Origin: an uncultured Hyphomicrobiales bacterium
GTDB lineage: Bacteria; Pseudomonadota; Alphaproteobacteria; Rhizobiales; Devosiaceae
DNA: 64,000 nt
Assembly (NCBI GenBank): GCA_903828145.1
Contig: CAIKKY010000024.1
Span: forward strand, 1-64,000
Direction: 5' to 3'
Made by a program: the position numbers and the translations under genes. Below are positions 46,450-56,888 of the stretch, piece after piece (the first letter of the stretch is position 1; each line of letters starts with the position of its first letter). Below the pieces are notes generated by a model. The model was not told the DNA's origin. It saw only the letters and a list, made by a program, of their open reading frames with translations, and made no database searches.

Positions 46450-46949
46450 GCGCTGGCCCGGATCGCGAGGCTAACCCGATGATGCGCGTGGCAAATGGCA
46501 ATGGCCAGAGCATCCGCAGCATCGGCCCCCTTGAAATCCGCCTGCGGCAGCAAAAGCTTCACCATGGTTTGCACCTGCGTCTTGTCGGCGTGGCCCGTGC
46601 CCACCACCGATTTCTTGATGAGATTGGCAGCATATTCGCCCACTTTCAGGCCCGAAAGCGCCGGTGTCATCAGCGCCACGCCGCGCGCCTGCCCCAGAGC
46701 GAGCGCCGAGCGGGCCCCGGCGGAGACAAAGGTCTCCTCTACCGCCGCCTCGTCGGGCCTGAACGCGGCAATAACATCGCGCAGGCCCTCGTGGAGCAGC
46801 ACCAGCCGCGCGCTCATCTCCAGATCAACCGGCGGCACCACGGTGCCCGACGCCACAAAGCTCAGCCGATTGCCCAGGCTCTCGATAATGCCCCAGCCGC
46901 AGCGCCTGAGCCCGGGATCAATGCCGATGATTCGTACCATTTCCGCCAT
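46446..46949 (-). CDS. ruvC: Holliday junction resolvase RuvC
   Basis: RuvC cleaves Holliday junctions. The start at 46949 gives 167 residues and [20 protein letters not shown], placing the catalytic Asp in IGIDPG at the expected distance from the start. Further catalytic acids lie in AAVEETFV and in the C-terminal [17 protein letters not shown] at 46940 is an alternative. It heads ruvCAB, overlapping ruvA by 4 bp. Confidence 0.95.
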   Translation of the reverse strand: MAEMVRIIGIDPGLRRCGWGIIESLGNRLSFVASGTVVPPVDLEMSARLVLLHEGLRDVIAAFRPDEAAVEETFVSAGARSALALGQARGVALMTPALSGLKVGEYAANLIKKSVVGTGHADKTQVQTMVKLLLPQADFKGADAADALAIAICHAHHRVSLAIRASA

Positions 46950-47059
46950 GTCCGGAGCATTAGGCCAACCCCAGGGGTTTACCAAGACCTTTGTGAACAA
47001 AACGGAAACGGCGACCCAGGGGCCGCCGTGTCTTGAGGCTCGGAAGGGGAAGACCCGGC

Positions 47060-47806
47060 TCAGGCGTCGAGCTTGGCCATATCCTCGTCGCTCATTTCGA
47101 AATTGGCATAAACGTTCTGCACGTCATCATCATCTTCAAGAATACCGATGAGCTTGAGCAGGGTTTCGCCCTTTTCGGCGTCAACCGGCACGTTGTTCTG
47201 CGGCTTCCAGATGAACTTGGCCGACTCTGGTTCGCCCAGCGCCTTTTCGAGCGCAGCCTGCACATCGGCCATGGTTTCGAACGCGGTATAGATCCAGTGG
47301 CCGTCCTCGTCGCTTTCCACGTCGTCGGCACCGGCCTCGATGGCGGCTTCCATCACCGTGTCCGAATCGCCAGCACTGGCCGGATAGGTGATCTCGCCCA
47401 CGCGGTCGAACATGAAGGCCACCGAATTGGTTTCCCCCAGCGCGCCGCCGTTTTTCGAAAAGGTCGAGCGCACGTTGGACGCGGTCCGGTTACGGTTGTC
47501 GGTCAGCGCCTCGACGATGACCGCCACACCACCCGGGCCATAGCCCTCGTAGCGGATTTCTTCGTAATTTTCGCCATCGGCGCCAGCCGCCTTTTTAATG
47601 GCGCGCTCGATATTATCCTTGGGCATGGATTGCGAGCGGGCATTGGAGACCGCCAGCCGCAGGCGCGAGTTGAACTGCGGGTCGGGCACGCCAAGCTTGG
47701 CGGCCACGGTAATTTCACGGGCAAGCTTTGAAAACACCTTGGACCGGGCTGCATCGCTCTTGCCTTTGCGATGCATGATGTTTTTGGCGTGTGAATGGCC
47801 GGCCAT
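47060..47806 (-). CDS. yebC: YebC/PmpR-family transcriptional regulator or translation factor
   Basis: The 248-residue protein begins [20 protein letters not shown] and continues with the family motifs [15 protein letters not shown] and [19 protein letters not shown]. YebC-family proteins bind DNA as regulators (PmpR) or help ribosomes through proline-rich stretches; the sequence alone does not decide. It lies just upstream of ruvC, the standard yebC-ruvC order. Confidence 0.95.
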   Translation of the reverse strand: MAGHSHAKNIMHRKGKSDAARSKVFSKLAREITVAAKLGVPDPQFNSRLRLAVSNARSQSMPKDNIERAIKKAAGADGENYEEIRYEGYGPGGVAVIVEALTDNRNRTASNVRSTFSKNGGALGETNSVAFMFDRVGEITYPASAGDSDTVMEAAIEAGADDVESDEDGHWIYTAFETMADVQAALEKALGEPESAKFIWKPQNNVPVDAEKGETLLKLIGILEDDDDVQNVYANFEMSDEDMAKLDA

Positions 47807-47892
47807 GCGGTCATCCCCCTTGACACTTTATGACAGCGATGCGGGCCTTATAGGGCCCGTCCCCAACAAAATAAAGGGTGGGTGCCGCGATA

Positions 47893-48234
47893 TCAGGGAT
47901 CGAGTCCCTTGCCTCCCGTTCGCCTCAAAAGCGAACTTAGCATCTCCACAACCTCCTCCATACCCATGCGGCGGGCAACCACGAAGAGAATGAGCAACTC
48001 AAGAATAACGATAGCTACCGCGGCACCAGCATTGAGCACTGTGAAGAAGCTGATATCCAGCAAAACGGTGGAAATCGCGATGAACAGGAACCTGTCCTCA
48101 CGACGCCCGTCGCGCTCGCGGGTCAATTCTTCCTGAAGCTTGTTGATCTGCTCATCCGTCTTGGAGCTGCCATCCACAGCCACCAGGTCGAGCGCTTCGG
48201 CAAGCTTGTTAGGCGGCTTCGGCCTTCCGGGCAT
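47893..48234 (-). CDS. Small two-helix membrane protein, candidate toxin paired with a Panacea protein
   Basis: The 113-residue protein has a charged helical N-terminus (about 1-47, including TDEQINKLQEELTRERDGRR) and two adjacent membrane helices (about 49-67 and 68-91; FLFIAISTVLLDISFFTVL and AVAIVILELLILFVVA). A short basic tail follows. No family is recognised. Its start overlaps the end of the upstream Panacea gene by 26 bp and has a poor ribosome-binding site, so translation is probably coupled. A small membrane protein coupled to a Panacea antitoxin suggests a membrane-acting toxin; this is inference. Confidence 0.7.
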   Translation of the reverse strand: MPGRPKPPNKLAEALDLVAVDGSSKTDEQINKLQEELTRERDGRREDRFLFIAISTVLLDISFFTVLNAGAAVAIVILELLILFVVARRMGMEEVVEMLSSLLRRTGGKGLDP

Positions 48235-48667
48235 GGAGACGCTTGTACTCTTCTAAAATGGCTTCATTGGAAATAGGTATGTGGCGAATGCCTGGCACGT
48301 AGACCGACTCCCAAGCCCCACCTGGTCTGTGAGTGGCGTGAACAAGCTGGCCGCCCGTTAGGTGACCAAGTTTTTCGTATCCCGCCTTGAGCGTTGCGTA
48401 CTCTCGGGCGTTGGGGTCTACGGTCGGCGCATTGTGGAAAATATCGCGAACCGGACTGGAGCCGAAGATCTTGGCCACCGCATAAAGTTCCGGGTGGACT
48501 GGACCAAAGTCCCACGCCTCAAACCCACCCTGAACAAGCGGTTCATCCTCCGCCCACAGGCATACCATGTGATTGAGATAAATGATCTTTTGAAGTTGCA
48601 GGTGTGTCTTTGACCAGCCAGACAACACGCCGATCACCTTAGCCGCCGATAGCACCGAAATGGTCAT
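48209..48667 (-). CDS. Panacea-domain (DUF4065/SocA-like) protein, candidate antitoxin
   Basis: The 152-residue protein matches the Panacea/DUF4065 domain: HLQLQKIIYLNHMVCLWAED (about 21-40) and GGFEAWDFGPVHPELYAVAK (about 47-66), then HATHRPGGAWESVY. Panacea proteins (SocA, PanA, phage GepA) neutralise diverse toxins encoded next to them. The ATG at 48667 follows GGTGGAGG. The overlapping downstream two-helix membrane gene is the natural partner. The pair is AT-richer than its surroundings and sits between the conserved yebC and ymdB genes, which suggests insertion. Confidence 0.85.
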   Translation of the reverse strand: MTISVLSAAKVIGVLSGWSKTHLQLQKIIYLNHMVCLWAEDEPLVQGGFEAWDFGPVHPELYAVAKIFGSSPVRDIFHNAPTVDPNAREYATLKAGYEKLGHLTGGQLVHATHRPGGAWESVYVPGIRHIPISNEAILEEYKRLHARKAEAA

Positions 48668-48723
48668 GGCAACCTCCACCTGTGATACTGCGTATAAACT
48701 GTCGCACGTAAAGGCGCAAGAGA

Positions 48724-49542
48724 TCACCCAAAATCGGGTAGCGCCTGGCTAAGACTACCACCCACGCGCAGCGGGGCCAGTTTCCGCGCAAGGCCGGTGG
48801 CCGGGTCGGTATCGACCGCCACGCCGCACAGCGTCGCCTCGCCTTCAGCGGGAGTGAACCGCCCATTGGCGATGCCGGTGAGGAAGCGGTTCAGCGGCTC
48901 TTCGACATCGACGCCGATCACACTGTCGAAATCCCCGCACATGCCTGCATCGGCCATCAGCGCCGTACCGCCCTTGAGGATACGGTGGTCCGCCGTGGGA
49001 ATATGCGTGTGTGTACCCACCACCAGCGTCACCTTGCCATCAAGGAAATGGCCCATGGCCTGAATTTCCGACGTCGCTTCGGTGTGAAAGTCGAGGAGGA
49101 TCGCGTCGGCCTGCTCGCTGAGCGGACAGGCGGCGACCGCCGCTTCCACCGCGCGGAACGGATCATCGACCGGGTTCATGAACACCCGGCCCTGCGCATT
49201 GATGACCAGCACCCGGTGCCCGGCCCGGCTTTCATAGAGGTTGGCCCCGCGCCCTGGCGTGCCCGGCGCAAAATTGATGGGCCGCAGCAGCGTCGGTTCC
49301 CGCGCGATATAACTCAGCGTATCGCGCTGGTCGAACGCATGGTCGCCCAGGGTCACCACATCGGCCCCGGCCTCCCTGATTTCAAGGAAGTGCTGCTCGG
49401 TCAGCCCCCGGCCATGGCTGGCGTTTTCACCATTCACCACCACGAAATCAAAACGGTAGCGCTCAACAAGGCCCGGAAGGCGCTCGCTCACCGCATCCCG
49501 GCCGGCGCGGCCCACGACATCGCCTAAAAACAACAGTCTCAA
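48724..49542 (-). CDS. YmdB-family metallophosphoesterase
   Basis: The 272-residue protein begins MRLLFLGDVVGRAGRDAV and carries the family's metal-binding motifs: GENASHGRGL, TLGDHAFDQRD and VGTHTHIPTAD. B. subtilis YmdB hydrolyses cyclic nucleotides (cAMP phosphodiesterase activity) and affects biofilm decisions. The role here is unknown. It overlaps the fau stop by 4 bp, so the two are co-transcribed. Confidence 0.92.
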   Translation of the reverse strand: MRLLFLGDVVGRAGRDAVSERLPGLVERYRFDFVVVNGENASHGRGLTEQHFLEIREAGADVVTLGDHAFDQRDTLSYIAREPTLLRPINFAPGTPGRGANLYESRAGHRVLVINAQGRVFMNPVDDPFRAVEAAVAACPLSEQADAILLDFHTEATSEIQAMGHFLDGKVTLVVGTHTHIPTADHRILKGGTALMADAGMCGDFDSVIGVDVEEPLNRFLTGIANGRFTPAEGEATLCGVAVDTDPATGLARKLAPLRVGGSLSQALPDFG

Positions 49543-50153
49543 TCGATTGGCTTTCCATCACCTGAAAAATACCGCGCACCAGCTTCTGTCACCACCGCGT
49601 CGAGCGGCACATCATGGTCGAGCCGCGGGATATGGTCAAACTCCTGCCGCTTGAAGGCAAAGCCGATGAGCTGCGGCCGTTTGGGCAAAACCGCCAGCGT
49701 CCGGTCATAATAGCCCCCGCCATAGCCGAGCCGCGTGCCCAGCCGGTCAAACCCCAGAAGCGGCATCAACACCACATCGGGCACGAGGTGAGCCGCGTCT
49801 TCAGCGGGCGCCAGCGTGCCGAACCCGGCCTCGTAGAGCGGCGCGCCATCGCGCCACTCGCGCAGGGTGAGAGGGGCATCGTCGCCCACTACCACCGGCA
49901 GGCACACCCGCTGCCCCCGATCCATCAGAGCGGCGAGGATCGGGCGGATGTCGAGCTCGTCGCGGATCGGCCAATAGCCGGCAACCACCGCATCACGCGG
50001 CAGATCAAGACTGGCGAAAAAATGCTGCGTGGCCCGTTCAGCGGCTTCGGCGCGCACCGCCGCATGCAGGTCAGCCCGGCGCTGATGCGCTTTGGCCCGC
50101 AGCGCCCGCTTTTCGGCTTCGATGCCTACAACGCTAACCGCCTGCCCGCTCAT
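49539..50153 (-). CDS. fau: 5-formyltetrahydrofolate cyclo-ligase
   Basis: This enzyme converts 5-formyl-THF to 5,10-methenyl-THF. The 204-residue protein has an N-terminal helical region (KRALRAKAHQRRADL), VVAGYWPIRDELDI, and the phosphate-binding end GTRLGYGGGYYDRTLAVLP. It is the gene classically found downstream of 6S RNA (ygfA in E. coli), as here. It overlaps ymdB by 4 bp. Confidence 0.95.
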   Translation of the reverse strand: MSGQAVSVVGIEAEKRALRAKAHQRRADLHAAVRAEAAERATQHFFASLDLPRDAVVAGYWPIRDELDIRPILAALMDRGQRVCLPVVVGDDAPLTLREWRDGAPLYEAGFGTLAPAEDAAHLVPDVVLMPLLGFDRLGTRLGYGGGYYDRTLAVLPKRPQLIGFAFKRQEFDHIPRLDHDVPLDAVVTEAGARYFSGDGKPID

Positions 50154-50162
50154 CGCGCCCCC

Positions 50163-50323
50163 AGCCGGAATTCAGGTGCCGCCCTGGCCGTGGGATACAG
50201 ATCCCGGGTGCCTACTTACGTAGGTGGGCGCCATGTGCCCGAACCCACGGGTTCGGACAGGGACAGCTCCCATTGGGATCAGTACGGCCCCGGGGAAATT
50301 GATCCTACACGCACCGGGCAGCG
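50163..50323 (-). ncRNA. ssrS: 6S RNA
   Basis: The gap between zapA and fau is the usual alphaproteobacterial site of 6S RNA. On the minus strand the region has GGATCAATTTCCCCGGGG, then TGATCCCAATGGGAGCTG, the hairpin CCGAACCCGTGGGTTCGG, and CCTACGTAAGTAGG, ending with a segment that can pair back to the start (GGGCGCC/CCCGG). This gives the long, bulged rod of 6S RNA, which binds sigma-70 holoenzyme. A TATATT box (50334-50329) sets the 5' end near 50322. Ends are approximate. Confidence 0.8.
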
Positions 50324-50393
50324 CGCCTAATATAGGCCCTGCCGCTGCAAGGCGAAAGGCGCTTAACGGGGTTTTTCGCGTTTTCGCGTCCGC

Positions 50394-50753
50394 TTAATCG
50401 CGCGAGTCCGCCACCACCTGGTTGATGGCCTCCGCCACCGCCTCAAGCCGCTCAGAGGCAGCGTTGAGCCCCGCTGCAATCCGCGCCTCCGCGCCTGTCG
50501 CCAGGACCTCAGCTGCCGCAAGCGCCGCTTCGAGCGTCGCGATCCGCCGCTCGGCCTCGGTCAGCTCATCGAGCACCGCAATGCCGGCCATTACCGTCAG
50601 GCGATTGTCACCAATCTCGCCAAAGCTGCCCTTGAAGCTGTCGATCACGCGGTTGAAGCGTTCGGCAAGACCAACGAGATGGTCTTCCTGCCCGGGCTCG
50701 CAGGCCATGCGGTACTTGCGCCCGTTAATGTCGACCGAAACTTCAGGCATCAC
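50394..50753 (-). CDS. zapA: Cell division protein ZapA
   Basis: ZapA cross-links FtsZ filaments at the division ring. The 119-residue protein starts with the family opening VSVDINGRKYRMACEPGQED (about 5-24), followed by HLVGLAERFNRVID, and a long C-terminal coiled coil. It is the gene normally preceding 6S RNA. Its start overlaps the DUF4164 stop by 4 bp. Confidence 0.92.
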   Translation of the reverse strand: MMPEVSVDINGRKYRMACEPGQEDHLVGLAERFNRVIDSFKGSFGEIGDNRLTVMAGIAVLDELTEAERRIATLEAALAAAEVLATGAEARIAAGLNAASERLEAVAEAINQVVADSRD

Positions 50754-51040
50754 ACCGATCCCTTGTCGAGCACGCCGCGCACCTCTTCCATGACCTTGAC
50801 CAGGCGGCGCGCCACTTCGCCCGCGCCGTCGTCGAGCGCTTTGGCACGCACGCTGGCCTTATCGAGGTCACCCACCAGCCGATTGCGGTCCGATGCCACA
50901 GCGCGCAGATCGGTCTCGGCCTTCGCCAGCGCCTTCAGCCGCCGCGTGAGCAACGACAGGCTGCCGTCGAGCCGGGTCAACGCGCTGTCAAAGCGGCGCT
51001 CTGCGGTAGACAGAAGGCGGTGGTCCGGTTCGGTTGCCAC
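50750..51040 (-). CDS. Small coiled-coil protein (DUF4164-like)
   Basis: The 96-residue protein is helical throughout, with heptad-like leucines in LTRLDGSLSLLTRRLKALAK and LRAVASDRNRLVGDLDKA. The position directly before zapA and the composition match the DUF4164 family of Hyphomicrobiales, possibly a ZapB-like division accessory. Function is inferred from context. It overlaps zapA by 4 bp. Confidence 0.75.
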   Translation of the reverse strand: MATEPDHRLLSTAERRFDSALTRLDGSLSLLTRRLKALAKAETDLRAVASDRNRLVGDLDKASVRAKALDDGAGEVARRLVKVMEEVRGVLDKGSV

Positions 51041-51188
51041 GGGTTCTCCGGCGTTGGATCAAGCGATTCCCATTTGACTATAGCGCAAACCGTCGCGGGG
51101 CTGGCAACGGCGTCCATAAGCCTTCCTTTGGTTGACAGAGGGGCACAACATGCTAAGCCTCAAGCCGCTTTGGGCGGGGTATGGGCCC

Positions 51189-51214
51189 AAGGCCCCGGAA
51201 ACCGGGCCTTTTCC
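51189..51214 (+). terminator. Terminator-like hairpin in the tkt leader
   Basis: AAGGCCC and GGGCCTT form a 7-bp stem around an 8-nt loop, followed by TTCC, 24 nt before the tkt start. It could attenuate tkt or end an upstream transcript. The 51041-51188 stretch holds no recognised gene. Confidence 0.4.
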
Positions 51215-51237
51215 TGAAGATAAGCCGAGCACCCGCA

Positions 51238-53217
51238 ATGACCAATACCGCCTCTCAGAACGCCATGGCCAACGCCATTCGCTCCCTCGCGATGGACGCG
51301 GTGGAGAAAGCCAATTCGGGTCACCCCGGCCTGCCCATGGGCGCCGCCGACATCGCCACGGTGCTGTTCACCAAAATCCTGAAGTTCAATCCCGCCGATC
51401 CCCACTGGGCTGATCGCGATCGCTTCATCCTGTCGGCGGGCCATGGCTCGATGCTGCTTTATGCCGCGCTTCACCTCACCGGCTATGCCGAGCTGACGCT
51501 CGAGCAGCTGAAAAACTTCCGCCAGCTCCATGCCAAGACCGCCGGTCACCCCGAATATGGCTATGCCGGCGGCATCGAAACCACCACCGGCCCGCTCGGA
51601 CAGGGTCTCGCCAATTCGGTCGGCTTCGCCGTCGCCGAACAGAAGCTCGCGGCCGAATTCGGCACCGATCTCGTCGACCACTACACCTATGTGCTCGCCG
51701 GTGACGGCTGCCTGATGGAAGGCATTTCGCAGGAAGCGATTTCGCTCGCCGGGCATCTGAAGCTCAACAAGCTCATCGTCGTGTGGGACAATAACAACAT
51801 CACCATCGATGGTGCTGTGTCGAACGCCGACTCGACCGACCAGATCGCCCGCTTCAAAGCCACGGGCTGGAACACCATCGAAATCGACGGCCACAATCAG
51901 GCCGAGATCGAAAAAGCCTTCATCGCCGCCAAGGCCTCGGACAAGCCGACCCTGATTGCCGCCAAGACCGTGATCGGGTTTGGTGCGCCGAAAAAGGCTG
52001 GCAGCCACGCCGTACACGGCTCGCCGCTCGGCGCTGAAGAACTTGCCGCCGCCAAGGCGCAGCTCGGCATCACCTATCCGGCTTTCGAGCTGCCAGCCGA
52101 TGTGCTCGGCGCCTGGCGCACGGCAGGTGCCCGGTCGAAAGACCAGCACGCCGCCTGGTCGGGCCGTCTTGCCAAGGCCGACCCCGCCCGCCGCGCCGAA
52201 TTCGAGCGCCGCATGAAGGGCGATCTCCCGGCCGGGTTCAGTGCCGCGATCGACGCCTATAAGTCCAAGCTGGTTGCCGACAAGCCCAAGGTCGCGAGCC
52301 GCAAGGCGAGCCAGATGGCGCTTGAAGTCATCAACAAGATCGTGCCCGAAACCATTGGCGGCTCCGCCGATCTCACCGGCTCGAACCTCACCAACACGCC
52401 CGAGACCCTGCCCTTTACCGCCGCCGACCGTACCGGGCGCTACATGCGCTACGGCATCCGTGAGCATGAAATGGCGGCGGCGATGAACGGCATGGCGCTC
52501 CATGGCGGGCTCATCCCCTATGGCGGCACCTTCCTCGTGTTCACCGATTATGCGCGGCCCGCGATCCGCCTCTCGGCCCTGATGCATCAGCGCGTCATCT
52601 ATGTGATGACCCATGATTCCATCGGGCTTGGCGAAGATGGCCCCACGCACCAGCCGGTCGAGCATGTCGCGACGCTCCGCGCCATCCCGAACCTGCTGGT
52701 TCTCCGCCCCGCCGACGCGGTGGAAACCCTCGAAGCCTGGCAGGTGGCGCTCAACCAGACCTCGCGTCCGACGATTCTCGCGCTCTCGCGCCAGAACCTG
52801 CCGGCGCTGCGCACCAGCGAAGTGACGGGCAACCTCACCGCGAAGGGCGCCTATGTGATTGCCGGCGACACGGATGCCGATGCGGTGATCTTCGCCACCG
52901 GCTCGGAAGTGACGATTGCCGTCGCGGCCCTCGAGCCGCTGAAGGCTAAGGGCATTTCGGCCAAAGTGGTCTCCGTGCCCTCGCTCGAACTGTTCAACGA
53001 GCAGCCCGAAGCCTACCGCGCCGAAGTCATCGGCACGCCGAAAGCCCGCGTCGCCATTGAAGCGGGCATTGAATTGAGCTGGACAAAGCTGCTCGGCGAA
53101 AAAGGCCGCTTCATCGGCATGCACTCCTTTGGTATGAGCGCCCCGGCTGAAGCCCTGTATGCCCATTTTGGCATCACATCCGATGCCGTTGTTGAAGCCG
53201 TCATGGCGCAGCTGTAA
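51238..53217 (+). CDS. tkt: Transketolase
   Basis: Transketolase moves two-carbon units between sugar phosphates in the pentose phosphate pathway using TPP. The ATG at 51238 gives 659 residues. It has the TPP and metal motif GDGCLMEG with [11 protein letters not shown], the substrate His in ANSGHPG near the start, [14 protein letters not shown] (about residues 460-475), and the C-terminal domain. The leader contains a terminator-like hairpin. It is followed by gap (43 nt), a glycolytic cluster. Confidence 0.97.
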   Translation: MTNTASQNAMANAIRSLAMDAVEKANSGHPGLPMGAADIATVLFTKILKFNPADPHWADRDRFILSAGHGSMLLYAALHLTGYAELTLEQLKNFRQLHAKTAGHPEYGYAGGIETTTGPLGQGLANSVGFAVAEQKLAAEFGTDLVDHYTYVLAGDGCLMEGISQEAISLAGHLKLNKLIVVWDNNNITIDGAVSNADSTDQIARFKATGWNTIEIDGHNQAEIEKAFIAAKASDKPTLIAAKTVIGFGAPKKAGSHAVHGSPLGAEELAAAKAQLGITYPAFELPADVLGAWRTAGARSKDQHAAWSGRLAKADPARRAEFERRMKGDLPAGFSAAIDAYKSKLVADKPKVASRKASQMALEVINKIVPETIGGSADLTGSNLTNTPETLPFTAADRTGRYMRYGIREHEMAAAMNGMALHGGLIPYGGTFLVFTDYARPAIRLSALMHQRVIYVMTHDSIGLGEDGPTHQPVEHVATLRAIPNLLVLRPADAVETLEAWQVALNQTSRPTILALSRQNLPALRTSEVTGNLTAKGAYVIAGDTDADAVIFATGSEVTIAVAALEPLKAKGISAKVVSVPSLELFNEQPEAYRAEVIGTPKARVAIEAGIELSWTKLLGEKGRFIGMHSFGMSAPAEALYAHFGITSDAVVEAVMAQL

Positions 53218-53260
53218 CCAGCCGCAGTCCATAGTTTTTGCCTCATTCAAGGAGCCTCAC

Positions 53261-54268
53261 ATGGCTGTTCGCGTTTCCATCAATGGTTTTGGCCGCATCG
53301 GCCGCAACGTCCTTCGCGCCATCGTTGAAAGCGGCCGCAATGACATTCAGGTCGTGTCGGTCAATGATCTCGGCCCGGTGGAAACCAACGCTCACCTGTT
53401 GCGGTTCGACAGCGTGCATGGCCGCTTCCCGCATGAGGTGAAGGTCGACGGCGACACCATCACCGCAGGCAACCAGCGCTTCAAGGTGACGGCCGTCAAA
53501 GACCCGGCGCAGCTGCCGCACAAGGAACTGGGCGTCGATATCGCGCTCGAATGCACCGGCATTTTCACCGCGCGGGACAAGGCTGCGGCGCACCTCACTG
53601 CCGGGGCGAAGAAGGTCGTGATCTCCGCCCCCGGCGATGGCGCTGACCTCACCGTGGTCTATGGCATCAACCATCACCTGTTGGGCAAGGATCACATCGT
53701 GATCTCCAATGGCTCCTGCACCACCAATTGCCTCGCGCCCATGGCCAAGGTCGTCAACGACCTCGTGGGCATTGAAAAGGGCATGATGACCACCGTGCAT
53801 TCCTACACGGGCGATCAGCCGACACTCGATACCATGCACAAGGATCTCTACCGCGGCCGCGCTGCGGCGCTCTCCCAGATCCCGACCTCAACCGGCGCCG
53901 CCAAGGCCATCGGCCTCGTCCTGCCGGAACTGAAGGGCAAGCTCGATGGCATTTCGGTGCGCGTGCCGACCCCGAACGTGTCGCTCGTCGATCTGAAGTT
54001 CCTCGCCAAGCGCAACACCACGATCGAAGAAATCAACGCAGCGCTGATCGCCGCCGCCAATGGCCCGCTCAAGGGCATAATGGCCGTGACCTATGCGCCC
54101 AACGTGTCCACCGACTTCAACCACGACCCGCATTCCTCCACCATCCTGCTTGACCAGACCAAGGTGCTCGACGGCAACTTCGTCAACATCATGAGCTGGT
54201 ATGATAATGAATGGGGCTTCTCGAATCGCATGTGTGATGTGACGGCAGCACTGGCAGCCACGCTCTAA
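53261..54268 (+). CDS. gap: Glyceraldehyde-3-phosphate dehydrogenase, type I
   Basis: GAPDH oxidises glyceraldehyde-3-phosphate to 1,3-bisphosphoglycerate. The start at 53261 follows AAGGAG and gives 335 residues. It has the NAD fold NGFGRIGRN (8-16), catalytic Cys153 in SNGSCTTNC, and SWYDNEWGFSNRMCDV. The upstream in-frame start at 53159 lies inside tkt. It is followed by a strong terminator. Confidence 0.97.
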   Translation: MAVRVSINGFGRIGRNVLRAIVESGRNDIQVVSVNDLGPVETNAHLLRFDSVHGRFPHEVKVDGDTITAGNQRFKVTAVKDPAQLPHKELGVDIALECTGIFTARDKAAAHLTAGAKKVVISAPGDGADLTVVYGINHHLLGKDHIVISNGSCTTNCLAPMAKVVNDLVGIEKGMMTTVHSYTGDQPTLDTMHKDLYRGRAAALSQIPTSTGAAKAIGLVLPELKGKLDGISVRVPTPNVSLVDLKFLAKRNTTIEEINAALIAAANGPLKGIMAVTYAPNVSTDFNHDPHSSTILLDQTKVLDGNFVNIMSWYDNEWGFSNRMCDVTAALAATL

Positions 54269-54291
54269 GCCCTGAAGAGGGGCGCCGACCC

Positions 54292-54327
54292 ATAACCCCG
54301 GCCCCCGTGGCCGGGGTTATTGCTTTT
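54292..54327 (+). terminator. Terminator after gap
   Basis: TAACCCCGGCC (54293-54303) and GGCCGGGGTTA (54309-54319) form an 11-bp stem with a 5-nt loop, followed by TTGCTTTTT. Confidence 0.9.
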
Positions 54328-54431
54328 TATGACCGCCATAAATCGGGCCGGGCGCTTCGCCGCACCGGCTGTTGCCGCCCCCTCGATCCCTGCTATAGCC
54401 AGAACTCCCTCATTGTGCAGCGAGTGACCCC

Positions 54432-55637
<1,206 letters not shown>

Positions 55638-55654
55638 TCGGCCCCCCAGGCACC

Positions 55655-55683
55655 CGAAAGGCGGGGCAAGCCCCCGCCTTTCG
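55655..55683 (+). terminator. Terminator after pgk
   Basis: CGAAAGGCGGGG (55655-55666) and CCCCGCCTTTCG (55672-55683) form a 12-bp stem with a 5-nt loop. The T-run is short and inside the stem. Confidence 0.75.
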
Positions 55684-55779
55684 TCGCCCACCCTTGGTTG
55701 CAGGACGGAAGTCTAATCGCCGCATTCGCACCAATGAGGCATGCTTTGCCTGTCGCGTTTCGCGTAAGGGAGCCAGCCC

Positions 55780-56805
55780 ATGCAATCGCTCAATGCCATC
55801 GCACGCAAGCTTGTCACCCGCGGTAAGGGAATCCTCGCCGCCGATGAATCAGAAGGCACCATCGCCAAGCGTTTCGCCGTAATCGGCCTGCCCGTGACGC
55901 TCGAAACCCGCCGCGACTACCGCGAAATGCTGTTCCGCTCGCGCGAGGCCATGGACAAATACATTTCCGGCGTCATTCTGACCGAGGAAACGCTGGAGCA
56001 GAACGCCCGCGACGGCACGCCATTCCGGCAGCTTTTTGCCGACTCGGGAGTCATTCCCGGGATCAAGGTCGATCGCGGCGCCTTTCCCATGCCCGGCAGC
56101 GCCGACGAGAAGATTACCGAAGGGCTCGATGGTCTGCGCCAACGGCTGAAGCACTATGCCGATCTTGGCGCGGGCTTTGCCAAGTGGCGCGGCGTGATCG
56201 CCGTTACCGATCATGCACCCTCGCGCAATGGCATCCGCGCCAATGCCCATGTCCTTGCCCGCTACGCCACCTATTGCCAGGAGGCGGGCATTGTTCCGGT
56301 TGTTGAACCCGAAGTGCTGGCCGATGGCGAGCCCGGCGACCATTCCATAGCGCGGTGCGAGGATATCACCACCGAAACGCTGGAAACCGTGTTCAGCGAA
56401 TTGCGCCTCGCCGGCGTCGATCTGTCGGGCATGGTCCTGAAGCCCAATATGATCACCCCCGGGCTGCGCTCGCGCGAGCAGATATCGGTTGAAGACGTGG
56501 CCCAGCGCACCGTCAACGTACTGCGTGCCACCGTTCCCGCCGCCGTACCCGGCATCGCCTTCCTCTCGGGCGGCCAGTCCGACGAGGAAGCCACGGCACA
56601 TCTGTCGGCGATGAACCAGGTGGGGCCACTGCCCTGGGTTCTGACCTTTTCCTATGGCCGCGCCCTGCAATCGAGCGCGCTCCTCACCTGGAATGGCGAT
56701 CCGGCCAATGTGGCCGCCGCCCAGGCCGCCTTTACCCACCGCGCCCGCATGAACGCCCTCGCATCACTCGGCGAATGGCGGCCCGAACTCGACCTCGCGG
56801 CCTGA
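55780..56805 (+). CDS. Fructose-bisphosphate aldolase, class I
   Basis: The enzyme cleaves fructose-1,6-bisphosphate through a Schiff base. The 341-residue protein matches the PF00274-type class I family: KGILAADESEGTIAKRF (about 16-32), IKVDRGAF, FAKWRGVI, VPVVEPEVL, and the Schiff-base Lys in MVLKPNM. SGGQSDEEAT completes the phosphate site. It has no metal-binding class II motifs. It follows pgk after a terminator and 96 nt. Confidence 0.95.
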   Translation: MQSLNAIARKLVTRGKGILAADESEGTIAKRFAVIGLPVTLETRRDYREMLFRSREAMDKYISGVILTEETLEQNARDGTPFRQLFADSGVIPGIKVDRGAFPMPGSADEKITEGLDGLRQRLKHYADLGAGFAKWRGVIAVTDHAPSRNGIRANAHVLARYATYCQEAGIVPVVEPEVLADGEPGDHSIARCEDITTETLETVFSELRLAGVDLSGMVLKPNMITPGLRSREQISVEDVAQRTVNVLRATVPAAVPGIAFLSGGQSDEEATAHLSAMNQVGPLPWVLTFSYGRALQSSALLTWNGDPANVAAAQAAFTHRARMNALASLGEWRPELDLAA

Positions 56806-56809
56806 GTGC

Positions 56810-56831
56810 AGGGGGCAAATCGCCCCCTTGC
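56810..56831 (+). terminator. Terminator after the aldolase gene
   Basis: CAGGGGGC, loop AAATC, GCCCCCTTG forms an 8-bp stem (one bulged or mismatched end), 5 nt after the stop. The following T-run is very short. Confidence 0.6.
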
Positions 56832-56888
56832 CCTGCTTCGGCCTAATTTCGGCTCCACTTCCGCACGCCGGAACGCTAAAAGAGCCGC

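Noticed and set aside
51160-53250. Long minus-strand ORF opposite tkt
   Set aside because: It is exactly antisense to transketolase, with no domain and shadow-frame composition.
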